Of a stretch of 64,000 nt of DNA, positions 35,411 to 44,417 are shown piece by piece (the stretch's first letter is position 1; each line of letters starts with the position of its first letter). The stretch is from Ruegeria sp. HKCCD8929 (lineage in GTDB: Bacteria; Pseudomonadota; Alphaproteobacteria; Rhodobacterales; Rhodobacteraceae). Where the stretch lies: contig NZ_WPZY01000012.1 of assembly GCF_013031405.1 (NCBI RefSeq), forward strand, positions 1 through 64,000. The letters are read 5' to 3'. The notes below the pieces were generated by a model. The model was given only the letters and a program-made list of their open reading frames with translations, ran no database searches and was not told where the DNA came from. The translations under genes were made by a program, and so were the position numbers.

Positions 35411-36334
35411 TCAGGGCATGTCCTCGGGCTGAACGCCCAGGCCGTTCCATGCCTTCCAGCGGCGGTGAATCCAGAACCACTGACCCATATGCTGGCGCAC
35501 CATCGCCTCAAGATCGTCATTAATAAACTGGGTCATCGTTTTTGGATCGGAATGCGGCACCGGATCGTGCAGCACGATTTCGAAATCCAGCCCGTTGGGT
35601 TTGCGCACCGCGTAGCAGGGGATCATCACTGCATTGTATTTCAACGCCAGTTCAGCGTTCAGTACCGAGGTGACGGCGGGCTTGCCGAAGAATGTCAGCT
35701 CTTCGCCGCCATGGGCGTGCAGGTCCGAGACGATGGCGATGATGCCGCCTTTCTTCAGCGACCGCACCATCTCCATCATTCCGCGGCGGCCCTGTTCGAA
35801 CATCGGCTCGCCCGTGCGGTGGAAGGCATCCACGTAGACATCGTTGAAATAGGGATTGGCCATGCGGCGGTAGAGGCAGCCGATAGGTTTGCCGCTGCGG
35901 GTCTGCAGCGCCACGCGAGCGGCGAGGTAATGGCCGAAATGGGCGGTGATCATCATGATCGGACGGCCTGCTGCGATGGCGCCGTCAAAGGCGGCGATGC
36001 CAGGGCCGGTCACTTCGGCGTTGCGTTGCCTTGCACTGAAGTCCTCTGGCGAGAAATGTTCCATGATGGCACGGCCCGCCGTGTCGGGCACGTCACGGCA
36101 GATCTGCGCAACCTCCGCTTCGGGCAGGTCGGGGCAGGTGAGTTTGAGGTTCTTGCGGATCCGCCTGCGGAACCCCACCAGCGGCGCCACGACGCGCACG
36201 ACCGCGCCCATGGCACCGATGCGGCGGTCATAGGGCAGCAGGTGCATTGCCTTGATCACGCCCTGCAGAAACAGGTTCGCGACATAGTATTTCCCGCGTT
36301 CAATGCGGCTGAGTTCCGATTTTTCGACGGGCAT
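35411..36334 (-). CDS. Lipid A biosynthesis acyltransferase-like protein (LpxL/HtrB family)
   Basis: The protein has 307 residues. IMMITAHFGHYLAARVAL aligns with the active-site block of LpxL-type acyltransferases, and the later MVRSLKKGGIIAIVSDLHAHGGEELTFFG matches the second conserved block. Family members use His with an acidic residue five places later; here that place is Leu, so catalysis may be altered. An N-terminal hydrophobic stretch is consistent with inner-membrane association. A DMT transporter gene lies 9 bp upstream in the same direction, so the two may be one transcript. Confidence 0.82.
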   Translation of the reverse strand: MPVEKSELSRIERGKYYVANLFLQGVIKAMHLLPYDRRIGAMGAVVRVVAPLVGFRRRIRKNLKLTCPDLPEAEVAQICRDVPDTAGRAIMEHFSPEDFSARQRNAEVTGPGIAAFDGAIAAGRPIMMITAHFGHYLAARVALQTRSGKPIGCLYRRMANPYFNDVYVDAFHRTGEPMFEQGRRGMMEMVRSLKKGGIIAIVSDLHAHGGEELTFFGKPAVTSVLNAELALKYNAVMIPCYAVRKPNGLDFEIVLHDPVPHSDPKTMTQFINDDLEAMVRQHMGQWFWIHRRWKAWNGLGVQPEDMP

Positions 36335-36343
36335 GCGGCGATC

Positions 36344-37198
36344 TCACTGAATTTGCGTTTCGCGATGCCAGACATACAGACCCGCCCCAGCGATCACAAG
36401 CGCGCCGCTGATGGTCCAGATATCGGGATATTCGTTGAAGAACAGAGCGCTCCACAGCGCGGCGAAGGCGAGGCCGCAATAGGCATAGGGCGCGAGCATC
36501 GCCGCCTCGCCCAAGCTGAAGGCGCGGATCAGCAGCATCTGGGCCAGAGTGCCAAACCCGGCGACCAGCGCGATCAGACCCCATCCCGCCGTATCTGGTG
36601 TCTGCCATTGGGCGGGTGCAATCAGGCTCAGCAGCAGGGTTCCGACCAGTCCGGTGTAGAAGAGCGAGGTCCACGGGTCCTCGTCCGGGCCCACCCGGCG
36701 GGTGAGCAGCGCATAGCCCGAATAGCAGATCGCGGCACCGAGCGGGTAGAGGGCCGCTGGTTGGAACACGCCCGAACCGGGCCGGATGATCAGCAGGGCG
36801 CCGAGAACGGCGATGGCGATTCCGGTCAGGCGGCGCGGGTCCAACGCCTCGCCCAGCAGCAAACCGGCGCCCAGTGTGATCAGGACCGGGTTCAGCGACA
36901 TCAGCGCGGTGGCGTCGGTCAGCGGGATGCGGGTGAGGCCGGTGAAGAAGAACCCGGTGGCGCCCATCAGCAAGAGCGAGCGCAGCAGTTGAAGCACCGG
37001 ATAGCGCGTGCGGATCACCTGATGCAGTCGGGGCAGAACCAGCACAAGAACCAGCGCTATCTGTCCTGCATAGCGGACCCAGAGCGCCGACATCACACCG
37101 ACCCTCGGCGCCAGCGCTTTGACTGAGGCATCCATCAGCGAAAAGGACAGAATGGCCAGGATCATGAACAGAATCGGACGGTTGGCACCGCTGCTCAT
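36344..37198 (-). CDS. EamA/DMT-superfamily membrane transporter
   Basis: The protein has 284 residues and about ten membrane helices in two EamA repeats (GFFFTGLTRIPLTDATALMSLNPVLITLGAGLLLGE in the first, GFGTLAQMLLIRAFSLGEAAMLAPYAYCGL in the second). Members export amino acids or other metabolites; the substrate is unknown. It lies 9 bp upstream of the acyltransferase. Confidence 0.85.
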   Translation of the reverse strand: MSSGANRPILFMILAILSFSLMDASVKALAPRVGVMSALWVRYAGQIALVLVLVLPRLHQVIRTRYPVLQLLRSLLLMGATGFFFTGLTRIPLTDATALMSLNPVLITLGAGLLLGEALDPRRLTGIAIAVLGALLIIRPGSGVFQPAALYPLGAAICYSGYALLTRRVGPDEDPWTSLFYTGLVGTLLLSLIAPAQWQTPDTAGWGLIALVAGFGTLAQMLLIRAFSLGEAAMLAPYAYCGLAFAALWSALFFNEYPDIWTISGALVIAGAGLYVWHRETQIQ

Positions 37199-37334
37199 GA
37201 CGTGTTCGAAAAACGCGGATGGTTCTCACACACAGCGGGTCCAGGGATTTGGTGGGCAGGGAAAAGCCGGGTCATGCGCCTTGATAGGCTGCACTATCCT
37301 GCCTGTCCATCAGGTGCAAGCAGTGCGCGTCCAG

Positions 37335-38435
37335 TCAGGCTTCCTCTTCCTCGGGTTCGACCAATGTGATGGCGCCTTCGTCCAGTAGAGCGCGGATGGC
37401 ACCAACCACCTCGGTCATGGCCTGTTCGGCATCGGCCTGTTTGACCTTGCCGCGTTCACCCATTTCTTCGCGCAGGTTGTCGGCCATACGGCTGGAGATA
37501 TTTGCCAGAATAAATTCTGTCGCCGCCTGATCTCCTTCGGTCTGCGCCCCGGCAAGCGCGGAAATCAGTACCGCCTGATCTACACCGCGGATCACCGCAG
37601 GCACGTCGCGCGGCGCGATGCGGGTTGGGATGTGGGCGAAGGTGAAGATCACCTTGCGCACGGTATCGGCAAACTCCGCATCCTCTTCGTCCAGCGCGTT
37701 CAGCAGCCCGTCGCGAGTGGCCGCCGCTGACTGGTTCAGAATCGCCCCCACCCGCTCTCCGGGGGCGTCTTTGAAGGCGGCGATGGGGCGTTGATCGAGC
37801 TGAGCGGCCAGCGACCAGCCGATGCGATCCACAGCCTCGGGCGTGACCTTGCCAGTCTGCGAGACCGCATAGGTGATCCGCCGCGCCACCGGGCCGGGCA
37901 ACTGCCCCAGCAGTTCGGCGGCCTTGGCGGTGTCGAGCTTCGACAGCATCACAGCGGCGACCTCGGTGCTTTCGGCCTGCGCCATGGTGGCAAGTTCCCC
38001 GGCCTCGAGCGCACGCAGGCGCTGCCAGGGGTCGCCGATCTGGCGCACTCCGGCCTCTTTGCGCAGGCGCGCGGCGGTGGTGGGGGCGATCTTGCCGTTC
38101 ATCGCATCGAGTGCCCCGGCCAGACCGTGGGGGAAAGACAACCCGACCCCGGCCAGTGCGTCGGAAAACTCGCGCGCGACCGAGGCAAGCGTCACCCGGT
38201 CCACCAGTCCCATGCGGCCCATCTGGTGGGTCAGTGTCTCTTGCAGGTCCTCGGGCAACTCCTCCAAAGGGATGTCCGCCCCTTCGGTCAGCAGCAGCCG
38301 CACTACGATGGCGGCCTTTTCCCGCCCGCTCAGTTCACGGGGGACGACCCGCTCTTCCTCGGCCCCCGCAACAGGTGCGGGCGTCCCGCCCGGAACGCCC
38401 GCATCAAGCTGTATCAGCGCATTGTTGTCCTGCAT
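37335..38435 (-). CDS. fliG: FliG-like flagellar motor switch protein
   Basis: The protein has 366 residues. RELSGREKAAIVVRLLLTEG, VAAVMLSKLDTAKAAELLGQLP and the C-terminal DVPAVIRGVDQAVLISALAG segment follow the three armadillo-like domains of FliG. The N-terminus has an extra 30 residues and the C-terminus ends in an acidic run (EPEEEEA). No other flagellar gene is nearby in the window, so it is either an isolated fliG, as occurs in some roseobacters, or a paralogue. Confidence 0.8.
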   Translation of the reverse strand: MQDNNALIQLDAGVPGGTPAPVAGAEEERVVPRELSGREKAAIVVRLLLTEGADIPLEELPEDLQETLTHQMGRMGLVDRVTLASVAREFSDALAGVGLSFPHGLAGALDAMNGKIAPTTAARLRKEAGVRQIGDPWQRLRALEAGELATMAQAESTEVAAVMLSKLDTAKAAELLGQLPGPVARRITYAVSQTGKVTPEAVDRIGWSLAAQLDQRPIAAFKDAPGERVGAILNQSAAATRDGLLNALDEEDAEFADTVRKVIFTFAHIPTRIAPRDVPAVIRGVDQAVLISALAGAQTEGDQAATEFILANISSRMADNLREEMGERGKVKQADAEQAMTEVVGAIRALLDEGAITLVEPEEEEA

Positions 38436-38507
38436 CCGCCTGCGTCACCCAGCATTTTTTAGTTCCGCAGGCACGTTACCGCAGGCCGGGTAAAGAAAGG
38501 CTGAACC

Positions 38508-39044
38508 TCAGTAGCTATAGGTGATCCCGGTCCGGATCGCCTCGCGCAGCGAGGTTTCGGCCCATGTGCCTTCGCCACCGCGCGCCTTGATCTCGCGCCA
38601 CTGGGCGATGGCCAGATCGGTCTTGCCCTCGGTCACGAAACCCTGCGCCATGTAGCTGCGGGCTAGGATGTTGTCGGGATTTTCCGAAATGGCCTTTTCG
38701 TAAAAGACATTTGCCAGCTCCAGCTCGCCCATCTTGCGATAGGTGAAACCCCAATAGGTCAGCACCCGGTCATCGTTCTGGTCCGGCATGGCACGTAGCA
38801 CGTTCTGCGCATTCTCGTACTGGCCGGCATAGGCCAGCTCGCGCGCGGCCTGGTAAAGCTCTTCTTCGGTGAAATTGGTTTTGTTGGGCCGGACGCAGCG
38901 GCCGCGGTCCTTGTCCCAGACCCGCCCGAACAGGCATTTCTTGGTGGTCTTGGTCGGCTTCGGTGGGTTGGAATCTCCACCTGCGGCAAGCGCCAACGTC
39001 GGCGTAATTGCAATGGCTGCCACCGCGATCATGTGTCTAATCAT
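38508..39044 (-). CDS. Secreted tetratricopeptide-repeat protein
   Basis: The protein has 178 residues with a signal peptide (MIRHMIAVAAIAITPTLALAAGG). After a basic Cys-containing segment (KKCLFGRVWDKDRGRCVRP) come at least two TPR units (LAYAGQYENAQNVLRAMP; MGELELANVFYEKAISENPDNILARSYMAQ). It probably acts in the periplasm as a scaffold; no partner is evident. Confidence 0.8.
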   Translation of the reverse strand: MIRHMIAVAAIAITPTLALAAGGDSNPPKPTKTTKKCLFGRVWDKDRGRCVRPNKTNFTEEELYQAARELAYAGQYENAQNVLRAMPDQNDDRVLTYWGFTYRKMGELELANVFYEKAISENPDNILARSYMAQGFVTEGKTDLAIAQWREIKARGGEGTWAETSLREAIRTGITYSY

Positions 39045-39329
39045 TTTGCTCGTCTCCTATGTCCCATGAACTTAACCAGGTCATTGGTGGGACCGTTAAC
39101 CTAATACCCCGCAGTTTCCACAGTTCGGGGCCGCTGTCACCTAAGAATAAAGTGAATGAATAATCTCGGCAGGTCGCGTGTTTTTAAAGTTGGTACCCGG
39201 TGCCGACTGCGTGGTTTGCGGTCGATTGCCGGGCTGTCTGAGTAACGAGTTCGACCCGGAAATTTCAGCTGGGTGGTGTGTGAAACGAAAATGCCTAGTC
39301 CGGGTTGCAGCCCGACAAGTCATTGAACG
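39045..39329 (+). other. Gene-free stretch ending in a plus-strand terminator; candidate small RNA
   Basis: No convincing protein is encoded between the TPR gene start and purB end. A strong terminator on the plus strand closes the stretch although no plus-strand gene precedes it. That arrangement suggests an unannotated plus-strand transcript starting somewhere after 39045. Confidence 0.35.
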
Positions 39330-39358
39330 GGGCCCGGTGAATGCCGGGCCCTTTTTTT
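39330..39358 (+). terminator. Plus-strand rho-independent terminator without an upstream gene
   Basis: Perfect eight-base arms GGGCCCGG and CCGGGCCC enclose TGAATG and are followed by seven T. The T-run is on the plus strand, so it does not serve the minus-strand purB gene beside it in the usual way. Confidence 0.8.
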
Positions 39359-39362
39359 ACGG

Positions 39363-40667
39363 TCACGCGCCGAACACGCGGGCAAAGATCGTGTCCACAT
39401 GCTTAGTGTGATAGCCGAGGTCGAATTTCTCTTCGATCTCCTCGGCGCTCAGCGCGGCGGTCACTTCGGCATCGCCCAAAAGCTCGGTCTTGAAGTCCTT
39501 GCCTTCTTCCCAGACCTTCATAGCGTTGCGCTGGACGAGGCGATAGGCGTCCTCGCGGCTGACACCGGCCTGGGTCAGCGCCAACAGCACCCGCTGGCTC
39601 ATCACCAGACCGCGGAACTTGTTCATATTGGCCAGCATGTTCTCAGGGTAAACCACCAGCTTGTCGATCACCTGCGTCAGACGGGCCAGCGCGAAGTCCA
39701 GCGTTACGGTAGCATCGGGGCCGATGTTGCGCTCGACCGAGCTGTGGGAGATGTCGCGCTCGTGCCAGAGCGCCACGTTCTCCATTGCAGGCACAACCGC
39801 CATGCGCACCAGACGGGCCAGACCGGTCAAGTTCTCGGTCAGCACCGGGTTGCGCTTATGCGGCATCGCGCTGGAGCCTTTTTGCCCTTTCGAGAAGAAC
39901 TCTTCGGCCTCCAGCACCTCGGTGCGCTGCATGTGGCGGATCTCGGTGGCGACGTTCTCGATGGACGAGGCCACCACACCCAGCGCGGCAAAGAAAGCCG
40001 CGTGACGGTCGCGCGGGATCACCTGCGTGCTGATCGGCTCGGGTTCCAGTCCCATCTGCTGGCAGACATGCTCTTCGACCGCCGGGTCGATATTGGCAAA
40101 GGTGCCGACCGCGCCGCTGATCGCGCCGGTGGCGATCTCCATCCGCGCCTTTTTCAGGCGGTTCAGGTTCCGGTCCATCTCGGCATAGAAACGGGCAAAG
40201 GTCAGGCCCATGGTGGTGGGCTCGGCGTGGATGCCATGGCTGCGGCCGATGCGAACGGTGTCCTTGTGCTCATAGGCGCGGCGCTTGAGCGCGGCCAGCA
40301 GGCCCTGCATGTCCTCGATCAGGATATCGGCGGCGCGTACCAGCTGCACGTTGAAGGTGGTGTCCAGAACGTCCGAGCTGGTCATGCCCTGATGCACGAA
40401 GCGGGCCTCGTCATTACCGATGATCTCGGCCAGATGAGTGAGGAAGGCGATCACGTCATGCTTGGTCACCGCCTCGATTTCGTCGATCCGGGCCACGTCG
40501 AATTCTACATCCTTGGCCTTCCACACGGCTTCGGCGTTTTCCTTCGGGATCACGCCCAGCTCGGCCTGTGCGTCGCAGGCATGGGCCTCGATCTCGTACC
40601 AGATGCGGAACTTCGTCTCGGGGCTCCAGATGGCGACCATGTCGGGGCGGGAATAGCGGGGGATCAT
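39363..40667 (-). CDS. purB: Adenylosuccinate lyase
   Basis: The protein has 434 residues. The start at 40667 gives MIPRYSRPDMVAIWSPETKF, the standard PurB beginning; a longer open frame upstream has noncoding composition. The superfamily signature GSSAMPHKRNPV is intact, as are HQGMTSSDVLDT and RIGRSHGIHAEPT with the catalytic histidines. It acts twice in purine synthesis, on SAICAR and on adenylosuccinate. Confidence 0.97.
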   Translation of the reverse strand: MIPRYSRPDMVAIWSPETKFRIWYEIEAHACDAQAELGVIPKENAEAVWKAKDVEFDVARIDEIEAVTKHDVIAFLTHLAEIIGNDEARFVHQGMTSSDVLDTTFNVQLVRAADILIEDMQGLLAALKRRAYEHKDTVRIGRSHGIHAEPTTMGLTFARFYAEMDRNLNRLKKARMEIATGAISGAVGTFANIDPAVEEHVCQQMGLEPEPISTQVIPRDRHAAFFAALGVVASSIENVATEIRHMQRTEVLEAEEFFSKGQKGSSAMPHKRNPVLTENLTGLARLVRMAVVPAMENVALWHERDISHSSVERNIGPDATVTLDFALARLTQVIDKLVVYPENMLANMNKFRGLVMSQRVLLALTQAGVSREDAYRLVQRNAMKVWEEGKDFKTELLGDAEVTAALSAEEIEEKFDLGYHTKHVDTIFARVFGA

Positions 40668-40755
40668 TGGCAGCGGCACCTTTTTGTGATTGGCATGAGG
40701 CGTTGGCGCGGGGTTTAGACTCGCGCGGGTCGGTGGACAAGGCGGGAGAGCGCGG

Positions 40756-41088
40756 ATGAGACGGTTTGCCCTGATTGTGGCCTTTTGGCCGGGGGTTCTG
40801 ATGGCCGAGGGGTTCCAGCGGTTGACCGGTGACGAAATCCTTGAGGCGCTGTCGGGCCGCAAGCTGAACTATGAGGGCGGCGCTTCGCAAACCTTTGAGC
40901 CGTCGATGCACACCCAGTATTTCTCGGGTGGTCCCAGCGCCGGGATCTGGGCGGTGCAGGAGGATCAGTATTGCTCGCTCTGGCCGCCTTCGGATCTGTG
41001 GGCTTGCTATGACATCGAGCGCAACGGCGATATGATCCGCTTTATTGGCAAGGGTGGGGACATCACCGACGGGGTTTATGCCGAGTGA
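40756..41088 (+). CDS. Small secreted hypothetical protein
   Basis: The protein has 110 residues with a short signal peptide (MRRFALIVAFWPGVLMAEG). The mature part contains GDEILEALSGRKLNYEGGASQTFEPSM and two cysteines (QYCSLWPPSDLWACYDI) that may form a disulfide. This pattern is common in periplasmic proteins of roseobacters, but I know of no function. It overlaps the following gene by 4 bp. Confidence 0.7.
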   Translation: MRRFALIVAFWPGVLMAEGFQRLTGDEILEALSGRKLNYEGGASQTFEPSMHTQYFSGGPSAGIWAVQEDQYCSLWPPSDLWACYDIERNGDMIRFIGKGGDITDGVYAE

Positions 41089-41507
41089 CGGGACCTGAGC
41101 GGATCGAAGATTTTGAAGGCGGCTGGAGCCTTAGCCGCGTGATCGACGACCGGCTGTCGGGTCAGGTGCTGCGCGCGAAGGGAACAGCGACGCTGCGTCG
41201 CGGCGAGGGTGAATACGTGTATGATGAAGAGGTTGTCCTGCAGGTTCCCGGGCAGCAACCCATGCGCGGAACCCGCCGGTATCTGTGGCGCGGGGCGGCG
41301 GATCATATTGCGATCCACTTTGAAGACGGGCGGTTTTTCCACAACTTAGCGCTGGGGCAAGCCCATCCGGCCGATCACCATGATTGCCCGCCGGACAGCT
41401 ACGATGCGGCCTATGACTTCTCCACCTGGCCCCGCTGGAGTGTGCGCTGGACCGTGTCGGGCCCGCGCAAATCCTATGAAATGCGGACCGAATTTACGCC
41501 GCGATAG
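41085..41507 (+). CDS. DUF6314-family protein
   Basis: The protein has 140 residues with a GTG start overlapping the previous stop. DFEGGWSLSRVIDDRLSGQ, RYLWR and FEDGRFFHNLAL, with the HDCPPDSYDAAYDF block, are the DUF6314 pattern: a small beta-barrel-like fold with conserved His and Cys. The function is unknown. Coupling to the secreted protein may be incidental. Confidence 0.8.
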   Translation: MTGPERIEDFEGGWSLSRVIDDRLSGQVLRAKGTATLRRGEGEYVYDEEVVLQVPGQQPMRGTRRYLWRGAADHIAIHFEDGRFFHNLALGQAHPADHHDCPPDSYDAAYDFSTWPRWSVRWTVSGPRKSYEMRTEFTPR

Positions 41508-41584
41508 CGTAATCATCTTGCAGGAAACGCCCTGAGAGGGCATTGCTGTAACCAAATATCCGTCTGAACTGGGAGACACGAGAG

Positions 41585-42172
41585 ATGAACACAAGCGTTC
41601 TGGCTGACGCAATCGGCCCGCGCGAGGGGACGGCCCTGCGGGTCAAACAGGTGGTTCTGGTTGCCTTGGGCATTGTTGCCCTGGCGGTGGCTGCCAAGAT
41701 CAAGGTGCCGATGTGGCCGGTTCCGATCACCATGGGCACGTTCGCGGTGCTGACCATCGGCACCGCCTATGGCGCCCGTCTCGGGCTGACCACGATGGTC
41801 GGCTATCTGCTGATCGGCGCGCTGGGCTTTGACGTCTTTGCCGGTTCTTCGGCCGAGAAATTCGGCCTGACCTACATGATGGGCGGCACCGGCGGTTATC
41901 TGGTGGGCTACCTGCTGGCCACCGTCCTGCTGGGTGCGCTTGCCACTCGCGGCTGGGACCGCTCCTTTGGCAAGATGGCGCTTGCTCTGGTGCTGGCCAA
42001 TGTCGTGATCTACGTGCCGGGCCTGCTGTGGCTGGGTCAACTCTATGGCTGGGACAAGCCGATCCTAGAATGGGGCCTGACCCCGTTCCTGGTGGGTGAC
42101 GCGATAAAGCTGGTGCTGGCCGCCGTGCTGATCCCGGGCTTGTGGAAGCTGGTGGGCGACGCCCGCGGCTAA
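41585..42172 (+). CDS. bioY: Biotin transporter substrate-binding component BioY
   Basis: The protein has 195 residues and about six membrane helices. GTFAVLTIGTAYGARLGLTTMVGYLLIGALG and GGTGGYLVGYLLATVLLG are BioY signatures. BioY is the S-component of ECF biotin importers and can act alone. No bioM or bioN gene is adjacent. A terminator follows. Confidence 0.93.
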   Translation: MNTSVLADAIGPREGTALRVKQVVLVALGIVALAVAAKIKVPMWPVPITMGTFAVLTIGTAYGARLGLTTMVGYLLIGALGFDVFAGSSAEKFGLTYMMGGTGGYLVGYLLATVLLGALATRGWDRSFGKMALALVLANVVIYVPGLLWLGQLYGWDKPILEWGLTPFLVGDAIKLVLAAVLIPGLWKLVGDARG

Positions 42173-42195
42173 AGCCCGACATATCCCATGACACA

Positions 42196-42225
42196 GGGCT
42201 CGGAGCGCGTCTCCGGGCCCTTTTT
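42196..42225 (+). terminator. Rho-independent terminator after bioY
   Basis: Ten-base arms GGGCTCGGAG and CTCCGGGCCC (one G-U pair) enclose CGCGT and are followed by TTTTT. Confidence 0.85.
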
Positions 42226-42284
42226 CGTTTACTTTGCATCTCCACCGCAGGATGCTCGATGCAACTAGAACGAAAGTGAGAGAT

Positions 42285-42848
42285 ATGCGACACGTCCCCA
42301 GATTTATCCGATCCTCTTTTGCCGCATTGGCGGTGATCCTCGTCCCGGCGCTGGCCTGCGCCGACATGCCGGTCGTCTACAAAAGCGATGGCCAGGCGCT
42401 GTTTCGGCTGAACGCGCCCGATTTCTGGCAGGTGCGCGCAGGCGGGCCGCGCGTGATCACTCCACCGGATTCGGATGAGGCGCGGCTGATCAACCGGGTG
42501 ATCGGGCTGGAACCGGTCGCTGAGGGCGGCGTGTGGGTCGGGTTCATGTCGCCGCACGGCGTGGCCAATTTCGAGCAGGCGCGGGACTATCTGCGCAATA
42601 TCGGCAGATCGGTTGTTGATGACCCGCAGGTACAAAGCGAAAGCCGCACCCGCGTCGGCGGTTTGCCTGCCGCGAGATACGCGGGCACCGGGCGGCGCGG
42701 CGGGCGGGCGGTGAATTTCACCGCCGTGCTGATCGACCTTCCGGACAACCGCGTGGCAATCTCGATGGCTGTGATCGAGGGCGGGGCAAACCCGGATCTG
42801 GTCGAGGATATCAACGCCATTTACGGCTCGTTCCGGGCAGTGCGCTGA
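42285..42848 (+). CDS. Secreted hypothetical protein
   Basis: The protein has 187 residues with a signal peptide (MRHVPRFIRSSFAALAVILVPALACA). The mature sequence begins DMPVVYKSDGQALFRLNAPDFWQVR and later has GLPAARYAGTGRRGGRAVNFTAVLIDLPDNR, compatible with a small alpha/beta periplasmic domain. I recognise no named family. A GAGAGAT site precedes the chosen ATG. The next gene starts 11 bp downstream. Confidence 0.75.
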   Translation: MRHVPRFIRSSFAALAVILVPALACADMPVVYKSDGQALFRLNAPDFWQVRAGGPRVITPPDSDEARLINRVIGLEPVAEGGVWVGFMSPHGVANFEQARDYLRNIGRSVVDDPQVQSESRTRVGGLPAARYAGTGRRGGRAVNFTAVLIDLPDNRVAISMAVIEGGANPDLVEDINAIYGSFRAVR

Positions 42849-42859
42849 GGGAGGATGAC

Positions 42860-43168
42860 ATGACACGCACCTTCAGAAAACTCGTTCTCGCTGCGGTTCT
42901 GGGACCCGCTGTTCTGGCCATGACGGCCTGCGATCCGACCTACTCCGGCGGCGGCTCGATCTATTACGACTCATTGCTGTGGAACGATTACTACTACGGC
43001 TATCCCCGACCGCCGCGCCCCGACCGGCCAAATCCGCCGGACCGCCCGCATCCGCCGGTCAGGCCCGAGCATCCGATTGCCAGACCGCCCGTCGCGCGCC
43101 CGCCTGTGGCCCGGCCCCCGATCCACCGACCTCCGGTGGCGCGACCGATGCCAGCACGCCTGCGGTAG
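42860..43168 (+). CDS. Proline/arginine-rich putative lipoprotein
   Basis: The protein has 102 residues. VLAMTAC at residues about 18-24 is a lipobox, so Cys24 would be lipidated after signal cleavage. The mature part has a Tyr-rich segment (SIYYDSLLWNDYYYGYPRPP) and then PRP/PPV repeats (PPVARPPVARPPIHRPPVARP). This is low-complexity surface or wall-spanning sequence with no catalytic features. GC-rich repeats here may mutate in copy number. Confidence 0.7.
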   Translation: MTRTFRKLVLAAVLGPAVLAMTACDPTYSGGGSIYYDSLLWNDYYYGYPRPPRPDRPNPPDRPHPPVRPEHPIARPPVARPPVARPPIHRPPVARPMPARLR

Positions 43169-43190
43169 CCTCGGTCGGGCCGGTGCCTGT

Positions 43191-44417
43191 TCAGGCGGGT
43201 ACCGGCTCATCCAGTTCGGTGGTCACGTGGGACGAGCCTTCGAGCGTCCGGTGAACCGGGCACTTGTTGGCAATCTCCAGCAGCTTGGCGCGCTGTTCAC
43301 GGTCCAGCGGTCCCTCCAGGCGCACCCGGCGGATGAAATGGTCGATCTTGCTGTCGGCGCGCATCCCGGCATCCTGCGCGTGCACCTTGTTGTGGCTGAC
43401 ATCGACGCTGACATTGGTCAACGGCCAACCCTTGCGGCGGGCATACATCCGGATGGTCATCGAGGTGCAGGCGCCAAGCCCCGCCGAGACAAAGCCATAG
43501 GGCGACATGCCCCGGTCGGTGCCGCCATATGAGACCGGCTCATCGGCAAAGACGTGGTGATCGGGGCCGGACTGTACGTCCTGCAGGAACCCGCCCGGAT
43601 CGGCCTCGGTCACTCGCACGATGCCCTCGGGCGCGCCGGGCGGTGGGGCGGGCGGCGACAGGTCCACATAGCGCGACACCCAGGCCGAAATCACGTCGGC
43701 GGCATATTCGGCATCCTCAGGGCGCGAGATCAGGTGGTCGGCATCGTCGAGCGTGACAAAGCTCTTGGGGTGCTTGGCGGCCAGAAAGATCTGGCCCGCA
43801 TTGTCGATGCTGACCGTGGTGTCACGCGGAGCATGCAGCACCAGCAGCGCCGCTTTCAGGTCGCCGATGGCGGCGTTGAGGGACGCCTCGGAGATATCCT
43901 CGACAAAGGCCTTGCCGATGCGGAACGGACGCCCGCCTAGCGTCACGTCTGCGGCGCCATCGGCTTGAATCTGGGGCAGGGCGTCTTCGAAATGATGCGA
44001 GACATGGCCCGGATCGGCGGGCGCGCCCAGCGTCACGACCGCCTTGATCGACGGAATGCCGGCCCGTGCGCGCAGCACCGCTGCGCCACCCAGAGAATGG
44101 CCGATCAGCAAGGCGGGCGGCATGTTGCGCCCGGCCAGAAACTGCGCCGCCGCGATCAGATCCTCGACATTCGAGGTGAAGGTGGTGTTGGCAAACTCCC
44201 CCTCGGAATGGCCCAGCCCGGTGAAGTCGAACCGCAGCACTGCAAAGCCCATCGCCGCCAGTCGGGCCGAGATGCGGCGGGCGGCGGGTATGTCCTTGGA
44301 GCAGGTAAAGCAATGGGCAAACAGCGCGGTGGCCAGAACCGGCCCATCGGGCAAATCCAGACGCGCGGCGAGTTTGCTGCCATCGTGACCGGCAAAAGTA
44401 ATGCGTTCCGTGGGCAT
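43191..44417 (-). CDS. Bifunctional alpha/beta hydrolase - OsmC family protein
   Basis: The protein has 408 residues. The N-terminal half is a serine hydrolase with GHSLGGAAVL as the nucleophile elbow and DDADHLI near the catalytic His. The C-terminal half is an OsmC/Ohr-type domain with its two redox cysteines in GLGACTSMTIRMYARRKGW and NKCPVHRTLE. This fusion is well known in proteobacteria; the OsmC part suggests peroxide or organic-thiol detoxification and the hydrolase substrate is unknown. The start at 44417 gives MPTERITFAGHDG. Confidence 0.92.
   Translation of the reverse strand: MPTERITFAGHDGSKLAARLDLPDGPVLATALFAHCFTCSKDIPAARRISARLAAMGFAVLRFDFTGLGHSEGEFANTTFTSNVEDLIAAAQFLAGRNMPPALLIGHSLGGAAVLRARAGIPSIKAVVTLGAPADPGHVSHHFEDALPQIQADGAADVTLGGRPFRIGKAFVEDISEASLNAAIGDLKAALLVLHAPRDTTVSIDNAGQIFLAAKHPKSFVTLDDADHLISRPEDAEYAADVISAWVSRYVDLSPPAPPPGAPEGIVRVTEADPGGFLQDVQSGPDHHVFADEPVSYGGTDRGMSPYGFVSAGLGACTSMTIRMYARRKGWPLTNVSVDVSHNKVHAQDAGMRADSKIDHFIRRVRLEGPLDREQRAKLLEIANKCPVHRTLEGSSHVTTELDEPVPA

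Noticed and set aside
35465-37126. A 553-residue open frame antisense to the acyltransferase and DMT transporter genes
   Set aside because: It spans two well-supported genes and has low-complexity composition; it is a GC-skew artefact.
39399-40718. A 439-residue open frame antisense to purB
   Set aside because: PurB is certain on the minus strand; the antisense frame shows no family pattern or ribosome site.
41508-41584. Possible riboswitch or biotin operator before bioY
   Set aside because: A short CCCTGAGAGGG hairpin is present, but none of the conserved cores of known riboswitches or a BirA/BioR operator could be recognised.
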